Positions 1 to 7,877 of a DNA stretch of 64,000 nt are shown piece by piece (positions within the stretch are counted from its first letter, which is position 1; each line of letters opens with the position of its first letter). The notes beneath the pieces were generated by a model. The model was not told where the DNA came from. It did not search any database and saw only the letters and a program-made list of their open reading frames with translations. The stretch lies in contig JAGZIY010000003.1 in NCBI GenBank assembly GCA_018365995.1, positions 62,001 to 126,000 of the forward strand, read 5' to 3'. The stretch is from Butyricicoccus pullicaecorum (GTDB taxonomy: Bacteria; Bacillota; Clostridia; Oscillospirales; Butyricicoccaceae). The position numbers and the translations under genes are program-made.

Positions 1-2
1 CG

Positions 3-1187
3 GAAAAGCATATCATTGTAACAGAGGGCTGTCAGGGCTGCTTGGCTCATCCCTGCACGGAGGTGTGTCCGAAAGATGCAATCCATATCATCAATGGCCG
101 GTCGGTCATTGATCAGGAAAAGTGTATCCGCTGCGGTCGTTGCCAAGATGTTTGCCCATACAGCGCAATCATTAAGCAGGAGCGGCCCTGCGCAAAGGCT
201 TGTGGTATCAATGCCATAAAATCTGATGCATATGGTCGTGCAGAAATCGACTATGATAAGTGCGTTTCCTGTGGTATGTGTCTGGTAAATTGCCCGTTTG
301 GTGCGATTGCAGACAAGGCACAGATTTTCCAGCTTATTCAGTCTATGAAGCAGGGAACACCGGTTTATGCAGCGGTAGCGCCTGCGTTTGTTGGTCAGTT
401 TGGTCCCAAGGTTACACCAGAAAAGCTGCGTGCGGCAATGAAAGCACTGGGCTTTACCGATGTGGTTGAGGTCGCTGTGGGTGCAGACCTCTGTGCAACG
501 CAGGAGGCAATGGACTTTTTGGAGCATGTACCGGAAAAAATCCCGTTTATGGCAACCTCTTGTTGTCCGGCTTGGTCAATGATGGCAAAGCAGGAGTTCC
601 CAGAACTCAAGGATTGCGTTTCCATGTCCCTGACACCGATGGTTTTGACTGCTCGTTTGATCAAGAAGCAGCATCCGGAAGCAAAGGTTGTATTTATTGG
701 ACCTTGTGCAGCAAAGAAGCTTGAGGCAAGACGCCGTACGGTACGCAGTGAGGTGGACTTTGTTTTGACCTTTGAGGAAATGATGGGTCTATTCCATGCG
801 AAAAATATCAATTTGGAAGAAATTGAGGCAGAAGAGATCCTTTCTGAGGCAAGTACCGATGGTCGTAATTTTGCAGTCAGCGGCGGCGTTGCCAAGGCTG
901 TGGTCAACAGCATGAAGAAGCTGGAACCAGAATGTGAGATTCCAGTTGCAAGTGCACAAGGACTTGCAGAATGTAAGAAGCTTATGATGATGGCAAAGGC
1001 TGGAAAGTATAATGGTTACCTGCTGGAAGGTATGGCGTGTCCCGGCGGCTGTGTTGCCGGTGCGGGTACGATGCAGCCGATTGCAAAATCAGCTGCGGCA
1101 GTGGGTATGTATGCAAAGAAAGCGCCTGTAGAAATTTGCTGCGAAACTCCTTATATTGATGTTTTAGATGACCTCATTGAGGGATAA
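3..1187 (+). CDS. [FeFe] hydrogenase, group B type, 5'-truncated by window edge
   Basis: The frame is open to the left edge, so the N-terminus is missing. The visible part starts with Cys-rich segments ending CQGCLAHPCTEVCPK, followed by ferredoxin-type [4Fe-4S] motifs (CIRCGRCQDVCP, CVSCGMCLVNCP). The H-cluster domain then carries the three Cys motifs: TSCCPAW, GPCAAKK and EGMACPGGCVAGAG. The TSCCP form, instead of TSCSPGW, is typical of the group B clade of monomeric [FeFe] hydrogenases. The family reduces protons or oxidises H2 with ferredoxin; physiological direction is uncertain for group B. Two tandem hairpins follow the stop codon. An internal TTG at 42 could be taken as a start, but the upstream residues fit the family better. 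Family call is confident, subgroup less so. Confidence 0.9.
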   Translation, partial: EKHIIVTEGCQGCLAHPCTEVCPKDAIHIINGRSVIDQEKCIRCGRCQDVCPYSAIIKQERPCAKACGINAIKSDAYGRAEIDYDKCVSCGMCLVNCPFGAIADKAQIFQLIQSMKQGTPVYAAVAPAFVGQFGPKVTPEKLRAAMKALGFTDVVEVAVGADLCATQEAMDFLEHVPEKIPFMATSCCPAWSMMAKQEFPELKDCVSMSLTPMVLTARLIKKQHPEAKVVFIGPCAAKKLEARRRTVRSEVDFVLTFEEMMGLFHAKNINLEEIEAEEILSEASTDGRNFAVSGGVAKAVVNSMKKLEPECEIPVASAQGLAECKKLMMMAKAGKYNGYLLEGMACPGGCVAGAGTMQPIAKSAAAVGMYAKKAPVEICCETPYIDVLDDLIEG

Positions 1188-1201
1188 AACTTAATAGAGC
1201 G

Positions 1202-1237
1202 ACAGTACAGCCTTTATAAAAGGCTGTACTGTTTTTT
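1202..1237 (+). terminator. Rho-independent terminator after hydrogenase
   Basis: A 14-bp stem (ACAGTACAGCCTTT at 1202-1215 with AAAGGCTGTACTGT at 1219-1232) has a 3-nt loop and runs into six T residues. Confidence 0.9.
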
Positions 1238-1240
1238 ATA

Positions 1241-1273
1241 GCCTGCAATTTTTACGATTGCAGGCAGTTTTTT
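1241..1273 (+). terminator. Second tandem terminator hairpin
   Basis: GCCTGCAAT at 1241-1249 pairs with ATTGCAGGC at 1257-1265 and is followed by AGTTTTTT. It lies directly after the first terminator and would catch readthrough into the ferredoxin gene. Confidence 0.75.
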
Positions 1274-1349
1274 GTCAAGGTGATTCGGTCACAGAACGAG
1301 AGAAAAGTTTTTGATATATTAGAGAAGAAATCAAGGGGAGGTGTAGAGT

Positions 1350-1547
1350 ATGAAGCGTTATGCGTTTGTGGATACCAGTTTGTGTGTATCCTGTGGAGCC
1401 TGTATGAAGATATGCCCGCGCGGAGCAATTTCCATTCCAACCGGTATTTATGCACAGGTGAACCGTGACGCCTGTATTGGCTGTGGATTGTGTGCAAAAA
1501 CCTGTCCGGCAACGGTGATTACAATGATGCAGGAGGAAAAGATATGA
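1350..1547 (+). CDS. 2[4Fe-4S] ferredoxin
   Basis: A 65-residue electron carrier with two cluster-binding motifs, CVSCGACMKICP and CIGCGLCAKTCP, spaced as in bacterial 8Fe ferredoxins. The start is fixed by a strong ribosome binding site (AGGGGAGGTG) shortly upstream. Its stop overlaps the next gene's start (ATGA), so it is co-translated with the membrane Fe-S protein. Likely soluble and low-potential; a role linking the upstream hydrogenase to the membrane protein is possible, but two terminators separate the hydrogenase from this pair. Confidence 0.92.
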   Translation: MKRYAFVDTSLCVSCGACMKICPRGAISIPTGIYAQVNRDACIGCGLCAKTCPATVITMMQEEKI

Positions 1548-2128
1548 AAAAGCGAAAAAAATGGTATGATTATTTGTGGATCCTATCAGCTGCTTATTTG
1601 ATTTTGGGGTTTTTCAATATTTTATTTGCATGGCTGGGGTTGATTTGCTTCTTTGTACCACTAGGGATTGCCCTTGTAAAGGGCAATAAAAGTTATTGTA
1701 ATCGCTATTGTGGACGGGGACAGCTATTTGAGTTGCTCGGCGGAAAATTTGGGCTGTCCCGCAACAAGCCTGTGCCGAATTTTTTAAAGCAAAAGTGGTT
1801 CCGTTACGCATTTCTCACCTTCTTCATGGCAATGTTTGCAAATATGTTGTTTACAACCTATTTGGTATTTGCCAATGCCTCTGGTCTGCGCGAGGTTGTC
1901 ACCTTACTCTGGACATTCCGTTTGCCATGGCATTTTGCAGCATCCAGCACAGCGTTGGTAGCCCCATGGATTGCACAGTTTGCCTTCGGATTTTATAGCG
2001 TGATGCTGACCTCAACGGTACTGGGACTTATAACAATGTTTCTGTTTAAGCCACGCTCATGGTGCGTATACTGTCCAATGGGGACAATGACACAAGGGAT
2101 TTGTCAGCTCAAAAATAAAAAATCGTAA
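1544..2128 (+). CDS. Membrane 4Fe-4S-binding protein (NapH/FixG-like)
   Basis: 194 residues starting at the ATG that overlaps the ferredoxin stop. It has about four membrane segments (roughly residues 12-45, 92-112, 125-165) and two Cys motifs facing the same side: CNRYCGRGQLF near residue 58 and WCVYCPMGTMTQGIC near the C-terminus. This CxxxC plus CxxCPxGxxxxxC arrangement resembles the NapH/NosR/FixG group of membrane ferredoxin-like proteins, which pass electrons across or into the membrane. No partner oxidoreductase is seen besides the ferredoxin. Function is inferred by family resemblance only. Confidence 0.72.
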   Translation: MKKRKKWYDYLWILSAAYLILGFFNILFAWLGLICFFVPLGIALVKGNKSYCNRYCGRGQLFELLGGKFGLSRNKPVPNFLKQKWFRYAFLTFFMAMFANMLFTTYLVFANASGLREVVTLLWTFRLPWHFAASSTALVAPWIAQFAFGFYSVMLTSTVLGLITMFLFKPRSWCVYCPMGTMTQGICQLKNKKS

Positions 2129-2129
2129 A

Positions 2130-2292
2130 TTGCAGGGGATAAAGGAATTTCATTCCTAGTGGTCTCTGAATTCGCGCCGCGAGTACGGATATATGATGAA
2201 ATCTAAAGCAGGTGCTCTTGGGTTTTGCAATTTTACAGTCGTTTCGCATGGAAATCAAATAGCAGGGAGACCTTTGTAGTGAGATGAAAATT
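2130..2292 (+). ncRNA. Candidate structured RNA upstream of hcp
   Basis: The 250-nt gap before hcp has no credible gene but clear base-pairing potential. AGGAAT/ATTCCT (2143-2148 with 2152-2157) forms a small hairpin, and GGTCTC at 2161-2166 pairs at distance with GAGACC at 2267-2272, enclosing about 100 nt with islands such as GAGTACGGATATATGATG. A T-rich stretch (2287-2302) follows. This looks like a folded RNA, either free-standing or a leader of hcp. It brings to mind the raiA-motif class of Clostridia, but I cannot verify that from memory; no named riboswitch consensus was matched. Confidence 0.4.
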
Positions 2293-2378
2293 TTTAATTT
2301 CGTTATATTTACAACGTAGTATTGGCGCAGCTTCCCGTATAATCAGTGTAGCGATTGTACGAGAAAGGAAGTTTTTAT

Positions 2379-4001
2379 ATGAGTTCTAAAATGTTTTGCT
2401 ATCAATGTCAGGAGACTGCCGGCTGCACAGGCTGTACACATACAGGCGTATGTGGAAAGAAAGCCGAGACTGCAAATTTGCAGGATCTGCTGATATATGT
2501 AACAAGAGAACTGTGCAGTGTATTGACAAAGCTGCGCACAGCCGGTCAGTCGATTTCGGATGCTGTCAATTTTTTGGTGACAGAAAATCTATTTGTTACC
2601 ATTACCAATGCAAATTTTGACGATGAAAGAATCAGACAGCGTGTGTGGCAGACGATTGCGCACACAACGGAGCTGGCAAAGGGGATTGCAGATGCACCTG
2701 CCTTTTGGGATGGCTCGGGAAACTGGCAGGAAAAGGCAAAGGCAGTTGGCGTTTTAGAGACAGCGGATGCCGATGTACGCAGTCTGCGTGAACTGATTAC
2801 GTATGGACTCAAGGGAATGGCGGCATACAATCATCATATCCATGCCTTTGGAAAGCATCACGACGAGATAGATGCTTTTTTGCAGCAAGCGCTGGCAAAA
2901 ACAAGAGATGACAGTCTGGATGTGGATGCACTGATTGCCCTCTGTATGCAGACCGGTCAATATGGGGTATCAGTCATGGCAGCACTGGATGAGGCAAACA
3001 CAAGCGCTTATGGCAATCCGCAAATCACAAGGGTAAAACTGGGCGTGCGCAGCAATCCGGCAATCCTGATTTCTGGTCATGATTTGCATGATTTGGAAAT
3101 GCTGCTCAAGCAGACAGAGGGTACTGGTGTGGATGTGTATACCCACTCGGAAATGCTGCCCGCACATTATTATCCGGCATTTCAGAAGTATTCGCATTTT
3201 GTGGGCAATTATGGAAATGCGTGGTGGAAACAGAAGGAAGAATTTCAGTCTTTTCGTGGACCGGTGCTGCTCACCACCAATTGTCTGGTGCCGCCAGAGG
3301 AAAGCTACAAGGAGCGCATTTATACAACAGGTGCGGTTGGGTTTGCAGGCTGTAAACATATTGATGCAGATGCCGAGGGCTATAAGGATTTTTCTGCGCT
3401 GATTGCACATGCAAAGCAGTGTGCACCACCAATCGAACTGGAGACCGGTGAAATCGTGGGAGGCTTTGCCCACAATCAGGTGTTGGCGCTGGCAGACAAG
3501 GTGATAGATGCAGTCAAGAGCGGTGCGATTCGCAGATTTGTGGTAATGGCAGGCTGCGATGGACGTGCAAAGAGTCGGAATTACTACACCGACTTTGCAA
3601 AGGCTTTGCCCAAAGATACCGTCATTTTGACAGCAGGCTGTGCAAAATATAAGTACAATAAGTTAAATCTGGGAGAAATCAACGGGATTCCGCGTGTATT
3701 AGATGCGGGGCAGTGCAACGATTCGTATTCTCTGGCGGTTATTGCGCTCAAGCTGAAAGAGGTCTTTGGGCTGGAGAATATCAATGATTTGCCAATCGTC
3801 TATAATATCGCTTGGTATGAGCAAAAAGCGGTTATCGTTTTGCTTGCACTTCTATACTTGGGAGTCAAGAATATCCATTTGGGGCCGACGCTGCCAGCGT
3901 TCCTTTCTCCAAATGTTGCAAAGGTTCTTGTGGAGAATTTTGGGATTGCCGGCATTGGGACGGTGGAAGATGATATCGATCTGCTTGTTGGGGAGGTGTA
4001 A
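2379..4001 (+). CDS. hcp: Hybrid cluster protein (hydroxylamine/NO reductase family)
   Basis: 540 residues, normal for Hcp. The N-terminus carries the cluster motif CYQCQETAGCTGCTHTGVCG, and C-terminal segments typical of the hybrid 4Fe-2S-2O cluster are present (GPVLLTTNCLVPP, TTGAVGFAGCKHI, FVVMAGCDGR, ILTAGCAKYKYN). Hcp reduces nitric oxide or hydroxylamine in the cytoplasm of anaerobes. The ATG at 2379 is preferred over an in-frame TTG at 2355 because it follows GAAAGGAAG and starts right before the conserved Cys motif. A hemerythrin-like gene begins 3 nt after the stop. A -10 like TATAAT is at 2338-2343 but lacks a good -35. Confidence 0.95.
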   Translation: MSSKMFCYQCQETAGCTGCTHTGVCGKKAETANLQDLLIYVTRELCSVLTKLRTAGQSISDAVNFLVTENLFVTITNANFDDERIRQRVWQTIAHTTELAKGIADAPAFWDGSGNWQEKAKAVGVLETADADVRSLRELITYGLKGMAAYNHHIHAFGKHHDEIDAFLQQALAKTRDDSLDVDALIALCMQTGQYGVSVMAALDEANTSAYGNPQITRVKLGVRSNPAILISGHDLHDLEMLLKQTEGTGVDVYTHSEMLPAHYYPAFQKYSHFVGNYGNAWWKQKEEFQSFRGPVLLTTNCLVPPEESYKERIYTTGAVGFAGCKHIDADAEGYKDFSALIAHAKQCAPPIELETGEIVGGFAHNQVLALADKVIDAVKSGAIRRFVVMAGCDGRAKSRNYYTDFAKALPKDTVILTAGCAKYKYNKLNLGEINGIPRVLDAGQCNDSYSLAVIALKLKEVFGLENINDLPIVYNIAWYEQKAVIVLLALLYLGVKNIHLGPTLPAFLSPNVAKVLVENFGIAGIGTVEDDIDLLVGEV

Positions 4002-4004
4002 GGT

Positions 4005-4505
4005 ATGTTGATAGAGGCATTGCTCGAAGAACATGAGGAAATTTCTCGTTTTTGCGAGCGTTTGGAGCGCAGATGTATTGCTCTCATGGAGGAAAATGAA
4101 TTTGATGTGTATGCGTTTCGGACAGATATTGCATTTATCCGTTCCTATGCAGATGCACGTCACCACAAAAAAGAGGAAGTTCTACTGTTTCAGGCGATGC
4201 TGGACGAACTTGGAGCGGTGGCAGTGCCCTCTGTGAAAAATGGTATGCTGGTAGAGCATAATATGGGCAGGCTGTATGTCATGCAGCTGGAGCGTGCGGT
4301 AGAAAACTACGCAACTACGTGCACGCCGGAAAATAAGCTGGATATCCTGACACAGGCGATGGGATATGTCCATTTGATTCGCACACATATTGATAAGGAA
4401 AATCACGCGCTGTATCCTTTTGCGAAGCGCTCTTTATCGCCCGAGACGCTGCAAAGGCTTGATGCACAGTATGCGTCGGATTGGGCGCCCAATGAACAGA
4501 AATAA
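4005..4505 (+). CDS. Hemerythrin-like domain protein
   Basis: 166 residues, all predicted helical. His/Glu ligands of a hemerythrin-type diiron site are visible: EEHEEI near the start, ARHHKKEEVLLF around residue 52, VEHNMGRL around 83 and RTHIDKENHALYPF around 125. It follows hcp by 3 nt with GGGGAGGTG as ribosome binding site, so the two are one transcription unit. Such proteins bind O2 or NO at the diiron site; with hcp this points to reactive-nitrogen or oxygen defence. No DNA-binding or signalling domain is attached. Confidence 0.85.
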   Translation: MLIEALLEEHEEISRFCERLERRCIALMEENEFDVYAFRTDIAFIRSYADARHHKKEEVLLFQAMLDELGAVAVPSVKNGMLVEHNMGRLYVMQLERAVENYATTCTPENKLDILTQAMGYVHLIRTHIDKENHALYPFAKRSLSPETLQRLDAQYASDWAPNEQK

Positions 4506-4526
4506 AAACAAGCCAAACACATGAAA

Positions 4527-4564
4527 ATGCCCGAAACTGCTCGTGTATGTGCAGTTTCGGGCAT
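4527..4564. terminator. Strong hairpin between convergent genes
   Basis: ATGCCCGAAACTGC (4527-4540) pairs perfectly with GCAGTTTCGGGCAT (4551-4564). It follows the hemerythrin gene and faces the minus-strand symporter. The T tract is weak on both strands, so efficiency is uncertain. A similar hairpin recurs at 54605-54644. Confidence 0.65.
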
Positions 4565-4664
4565 TCTATGTTCAGATTCCAAATAGAATAGACGGAAATC
4601 TGTTTTTGCTTGTGAAAGCTGTGGTGCGCATATCAGCAGCGGAATTGATGCACAGGATAGGATA

Positions 4665-6020
4665 TCAGCCGATTCCGCCGCAAACGATTCCGAGGATAAA
4701 TACAGCGAGAGTTAAGATGCAGAAGCCGTATTTATAAAGCGGATAATACCATGCACCGATGCGATGGGAACGCCCTAAAGAGACTGCGTCTTCTACGGCT
4801 TTCTTTCCCCACACCCAAGCAAACATGATGCCAGCAAGACCGGCACCGAGCGGACAGATGTAAATGGATACGAAGTCCATCCATTGTGCAACAATACCTT
4901 GGATACATAGTGCAGCTGCTGCGCCGATGACAGCGATGCTGATGACCGCTTTGGTTCGGCTGAAGTGCAGGTGGTCTTGCAGTGTTGCAATGGGGGCTTC
5001 AAACAGATTGATGAGGGAGGTAAGTCCTGCAAACAGTACAGCGATAAAGAAGATAATCATAACAATGCGTCCCCCCGGCATCGCTGCAAAGAGATTGGGC
5101 AGATAAATGAACATCAAACCGGGTCCGCCATCAAACTGTGTCGTGCCGGCGGCTGCCATGGCAGGCACGATAATGAGTGCTGCAAGCATGGCGGCAATGG
5201 TATCAAATAGGGCAACCTGCCACGCAGAACTGACAATATCTTCGTCGTCTGGTAGATAGGAGCCATAGATGATGGTGCCGTTGCCGGCAAGCGAAAGGGA
5301 AAAGAAGGACTGTCCCAAAGCATAAACCCACATCATGGGATTTTTGAGGATTTCGGGGTCAATGGTGAATATCCACTTGTAGCCGTTGGCAGAGCCGGGC
5401 TGAAATCCAACATAGAAGGTCAGACCGATGAACATGAGAAAGAACAGCGGAATCATGATTTTATTGGCTTTTTCAATACCGCCTGCAACCCCCAAAATCA
5501 TGATGAGAAAGGTGACAATCAGCCCAAAAATCAGCCAGTCATTGTTTCCAAATGTGGTTGCGGTGCTTTCGAATGCAGAGGCGTAGCCGCCAATCTCTCC
5601 AATATCAGAACCATAGGAAAGTGCAGAGCCGGTCAAAGCCCCGAAGGTATATTTGAAAATCCAGCTCACAACAACAGAGTATCCAATCGCAAGCGCCAGT
5701 GCACCCGCCATAGGCAAGAGTCCGATTTTCATGCCCAAACTGCTTTTGCCGCGAGATGCACACGCCTTTTCAAAGGAACCTACGGGACCGGAGCGTGTGG
5801 CGCGTCCAAAACTCATTTCCCCGATAACACCGGAAAATCCAATCAGGATATCAAAAATAAAGTACGCAAGCAGGAACGCACCTCCGTATTTTGCAACACG
5901 GCTGGGAAATAACCAAATATTGCCCATGCCAACGGCAGAGCCGATACAGGCAAGGACAAACCCCCATTTGGATTTCCACGAATCCCGTGATGTATGCGTT
6001 GTTACATTTTGATTTGCCAT
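4665..6020 (-). CDS. Sodium:neurotransmitter symporter (NSS) family transporter
   Basis: 451 residues with about 11 membrane spans. The TM1 signature of the NSS/SNF family is present near the N-terminus (FVLACIGSAVGMGNIWLFP), followed by the GGAFLLAYF segment of TM2. Bacterial members carry amino acids in with Na+ (LeuT, TnaT, MhsT). The ATG at 6020 was chosen because AAAGGGGTG lies just upstream; longer starts have no ribosome binding site. A terminated RNA of about 235 nt on the same strand lies about 100 nt upstream and may control it. Substrate cannot be told from sequence by eye. Confidence 0.92.
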   Translation of the reverse strand: MANQNVTTHTSRDSWKSKWGFVLACIGSAVGMGNIWLFPSRVAKYGGAFLLAYFIFDILIGFSGVIGEMSFGRATRSGPVGSFEKACASRGKSSLGMKIGLLPMAGALALAIGYSVVVSWIFKYTFGALTGSALSYGSDIGEIGGYASAFESTATTFGNNDWLIFGLIVTFLIMILGVAGGIEKANKIMIPLFFLMFIGLTFYVGFQPGSANGYKWIFTIDPEILKNPMMWVYALGQSFFSLSLAGNGTIIYGSYLPDDEDIVSSAWQVALFDTIAAMLAALIIVPAMAAAGTTQFDGGPGLMFIYLPNLFAAMPGGRIVMIIFFIAVLFAGLTSLINLFEAPIATLQDHLHFSRTKAVISIAVIGAAAALCIQGIVAQWMDFVSIYICPLGAGLAGIMFAWVWGKKAVEDAVSLGRSHRIGAWYYPLYKYGFCILTLAVFILGIVCGGIG

Positions 6021-6120
6021 AATAACACCCCTTTGAATATACAAACGAATGAAACAGTACACGTTTTCCTATATATACAGTTTCACCAATCGTTTTTCTG
6101 TGTTGTGCCGCCGGATAGAA

Positions 6121-6357
6121 TAGAAAAAGCCCGCGAACGGCTGAATTGTCCGCGGGCAGATATCTTCATTTCCCAGAATTGCGTCAATCGGGCGGCAAGC
6201 GCCTGATTCGCTGTATCATAAAATAAGAATCGGTTGGCATGAAGCGCTATTCCGTAGGAGCGCACAATGCTCCGGCTGCGGCATGGTTTTTGATGTTACA
6301 GGGAGAGGACAGGAATGGGAAGCTGCTCGTTGCAGCAATTCCTTGTCAATCTCTTTT
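6121..6357 (-). ncRNA. Rod-like RNA with own promoter and terminator (6S-like or leader)
   Basis: On the minus strand a promoter (TTGACA at 6392-6387, 17-bp spacer, TATCTT at 6369-6364) starts a transcript near 6357. It ends at a terminator (GCCCGCG arms at 6157-6151 and 6135-6129, then TTTTTCTA). In between, the ends pair (GAATTGC with GCAATTC), then CGAGC with GCTTG, CTGT and ATCA with TGAT and ACAG, and a tip with GGAGC/GCTCC. The result is a long rod with an open central part, as in 6S RNA. No protein frame fits. Alternatively it is an attenuated leader of the NSS gene downstream. Neither a T-box nor a glycine aptamer motif was found. Confidence 0.5.
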
Positions 6358-6363
6358 GTATAA

Positions 6364-6392
6364 AAGATATCATTGCTATCTGCATTTGTCAA
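6364..6392 (-). promoter_or_regulatory. Sigma-A-type promoter of the rod-like RNA
   Basis: TTGACA and TATCTT are separated by 17 bp on the minus strand. The -35 is a perfect consensus. Confidence 0.65.
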
Positions 6393-6551
6393 GCAGAAAG
6401 AATGTACTTTGAGAAGCTTTGCGCGTTTTGATGCGCTTTGCAGTGTAAAATGGCACAAACGGAAGAATTTGGTCGTGATATTTTGTGCCGATATGGGTCA
6501 CAATACTAACAGCAACAACCCCAAAACACAAACGAAAAGGAGAAACAAATT

Positions 6552-6767
6552 ATGGCTAGCAACAATAACAATTCGAATCAGATGGTAGTACCGGAAGCAC
6601 GTGCTGCAATGGATCGCTTTAAGATGGAAGCAGCAGCTGAGGTTGGTGTAAACCTGAAGGACGGTTATAATGGTGAACTGACTTCTCGTCAGGCAGGTTC
6701 CATTGGCGGTCAGATGGTCAAGAAAATGATTCAGGCTTACGAGGAAAATCTCGCAGCACGCGGCTGA
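6552..6767 (+). CDS. Alpha/beta-type small acid-soluble spore protein
   Basis: 71 residues matching the alpha/beta SASP family. The segment MVVPEARAAMDRFKMEAAAE is followed by GVNLKDGYNGELTSRQAGSIGG, which holds the GPR protease cleavage region and the conserved GGQMVKKMI helix. These proteins coat DNA in the forespore and protect it from UV and heat, then are degraded at germination. Start is fixed by AAAAGGAG 8 nt upstream. It is monocistronic with a terminator at 6868. Expression by sigma-G is expected from the family; I did not find a convincing sigma-G promoter by eye. It is direct evidence that the host sporulates or descends from a spore former. Confidence 0.96.
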   Translation: MASNNNNSNQMVVPEARAAMDRFKMEAAAEVGVNLKDGYNGELTSRQAGSIGGQMVKKMIQAYEENLAARG

Positions 6768-6867
6768 GCCAATTTGTCCAATGTTCAATCTGCTGACCTA
6801 TAAAAATAGGAAGATGCAGACGAAACAATTCAAATTCAGCAGCGTCTGAATGGTGTTTTGTTCAGGG

Positions 6868-6911
6868 AAAAGTCTCTTGTTTTACAGAATTGTGATTCAG
6901 GAGACTTTTTC
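6868..6911. terminator. Bidirectional terminator
   Basis: AAAAGTCTC (6868-6876) pairs with GAGACTTTT (6901-6909) across a 24-nt loop, with T runs on both strands. It separates the spore protein gene from the minus-strand membrane gene pair. Confidence 0.65.
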
Positions 6912-7026
6912 TATCTTATTTTGTGAAAAACGGATATAAAAAATGCACCTCTCTATGCTCTTTCGGAATGTGTTGATTTCCAAGAGAGTTTCATATTGAG
7001 GTGCATGTGCTTTTACAGAGAATGGT

Positions 7027-7416
7027 TCATTTCTTGGATAGCAGGTATTTGGTGAGCAGGTAATCACCAAATACAATACTGTGTGCAATGAAAAAGCCGA
7101 CAAACATTTTTGACATTTGGAGAACTGCCTCTGCCATAGTACCCGAACCGAATTTCAGGAACAGGTAAATCCATGCAAAGACACAGGCGAATACACTGAA
7201 TAATTGCCATGCGAGAGTGTGTGAAAGCTCCATACGTGAAATGAACAGATGAATCAAACTCTGTGAGCCAAGCAAAATGGCAATGAGGAACGTCATGGAG
7301 AGCCAGTTCTCGAAGGAACTTGCAGAAGGATACTGGATATACCAAGCAAGAATAAAAAAGAGTGTCAGCAAACCAAAACAGATGATAGCATGAACAGTAC
7401 GCAATGATTTATGCAC
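7027..7416 (-). CDS. Small membrane protein, unknown function (paralogue A)
   Basis: 129 residues with four predicted membrane segments (about 8-30, 40-60, 70-92, 100-118). The GTG at 7416 follows AAGGAGG by 7 nt and is clearly the start; a longer frame would run through the neighbouring gene. The C-terminus (GDYLLTKYLLSKK) mirrors that of the upstream neighbour (ITEYLLTKK), and both begin with a His-Lys-Ser segment, so the two look like diverged duplicates. The start lies 15 nt beyond the neighbour's stop, so they form a two-gene operon. I do not recognise a named family. Could be subunits of a heteromeric membrane complex. Confidence 0.75.
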   Translation of the reverse strand: MHKSLRTVHAIICFGLLTLFFILAWYIQYPSASSFENWLSMTFLIAILLGSQSLIHLFISRMELSHTLAWQLFSVFACVFAWIYLFLKFGSGTMAEAVLQMSKMFVGFFIAHSIVFGDYLLTKYLLSKK

Positions 7417-7430
7417 GACCTCACCCTCCT

Positions 7431-7877
7431 TCAATGAAGCTGCTGCGCCGTGGGTTGCACTGAAACAGCAGATTTTTTGGTCAGTAGGTATTCTGTGATG
7501 AGATATCTTGCAAGTACAGCTAGATGAATGAGAGAAAAGGCGGTAATATGCAGTAGAAGCCCCAGTTTGATTTGATTGGGAACAAGTTCTGCCATATAGC
7601 GCACAAGAAAAAGACTGCACCAGACGACATCACAGCCAAGGACAGCAGTCAAGTGCCAGAACAAACGGTGTCGTGGCGCAGCGCGTCCAATCTGCACATG
7701 TATCTGATTTTGCGCGGCAAATAGCAGTGCTGCACAAATCATAAAAAGAATCGCATGTCCATTGAAATAAGTAAAGATAGAATAGAGTATTGTGCTGAGT
7801 GCGGAGAACAGTGCAAACAGAACTATACAAATAGAACATGTGTGGGATTTATGCAGCCCATTCCCTTCGTTTTTCAT
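7431..7877 (-). CDS. Small membrane protein, unknown function (paralogue B)
   Basis: 148 residues, four predicted membrane segments and a short polar C-terminal tail. Start ATG at 7877 has AAAGGAGG upstream. It shares layout and C-terminal EYLLTKK motif with the downstream gene, and both have a basic loop between TM2 and TM3. First gene of the pair. The upstream 400 bp is AT-rich. The only transcript end visible is the bidirectional hairpin at 6868-6911. No enzymatic or binding motif was seen, so no function is proposed. Confidence 0.75.
   Translation of the reverse strand: MKNEGNGLHKSHTCSICIVLFALFSALSTILYSIFTYFNGHAILFMICAALLFAAQNQIHVQIGRAAPRHRLFWHLTAVLGCDVVWCSLFLVRYMAELVPNQIKLGLLLHITAFSLIHLAVLARYLITEYLLTKKSAVSVQPTAQQLH

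Noticed and set aside
2355..2378. TTG start extending Hcp by eight residues
   Set aside because: The ATG at 2379 has the better ribosome binding site and matches the family N-terminus.
6121..6357. T-box or glycine riboswitch for the NSS transporter
   Set aside because: No TGGNACCGCG-type T-box sequence and no glycine aptamer core could be found; only the generic promoter-structure-terminator pattern remains.
6083..6458. Short minus-strand frames (60-80 residues) in the region of the rod-like RNA
   Set aside because: They overlap stems and the terminator of the predicted RNA, have no ribosome binding sites and no protein-like composition.
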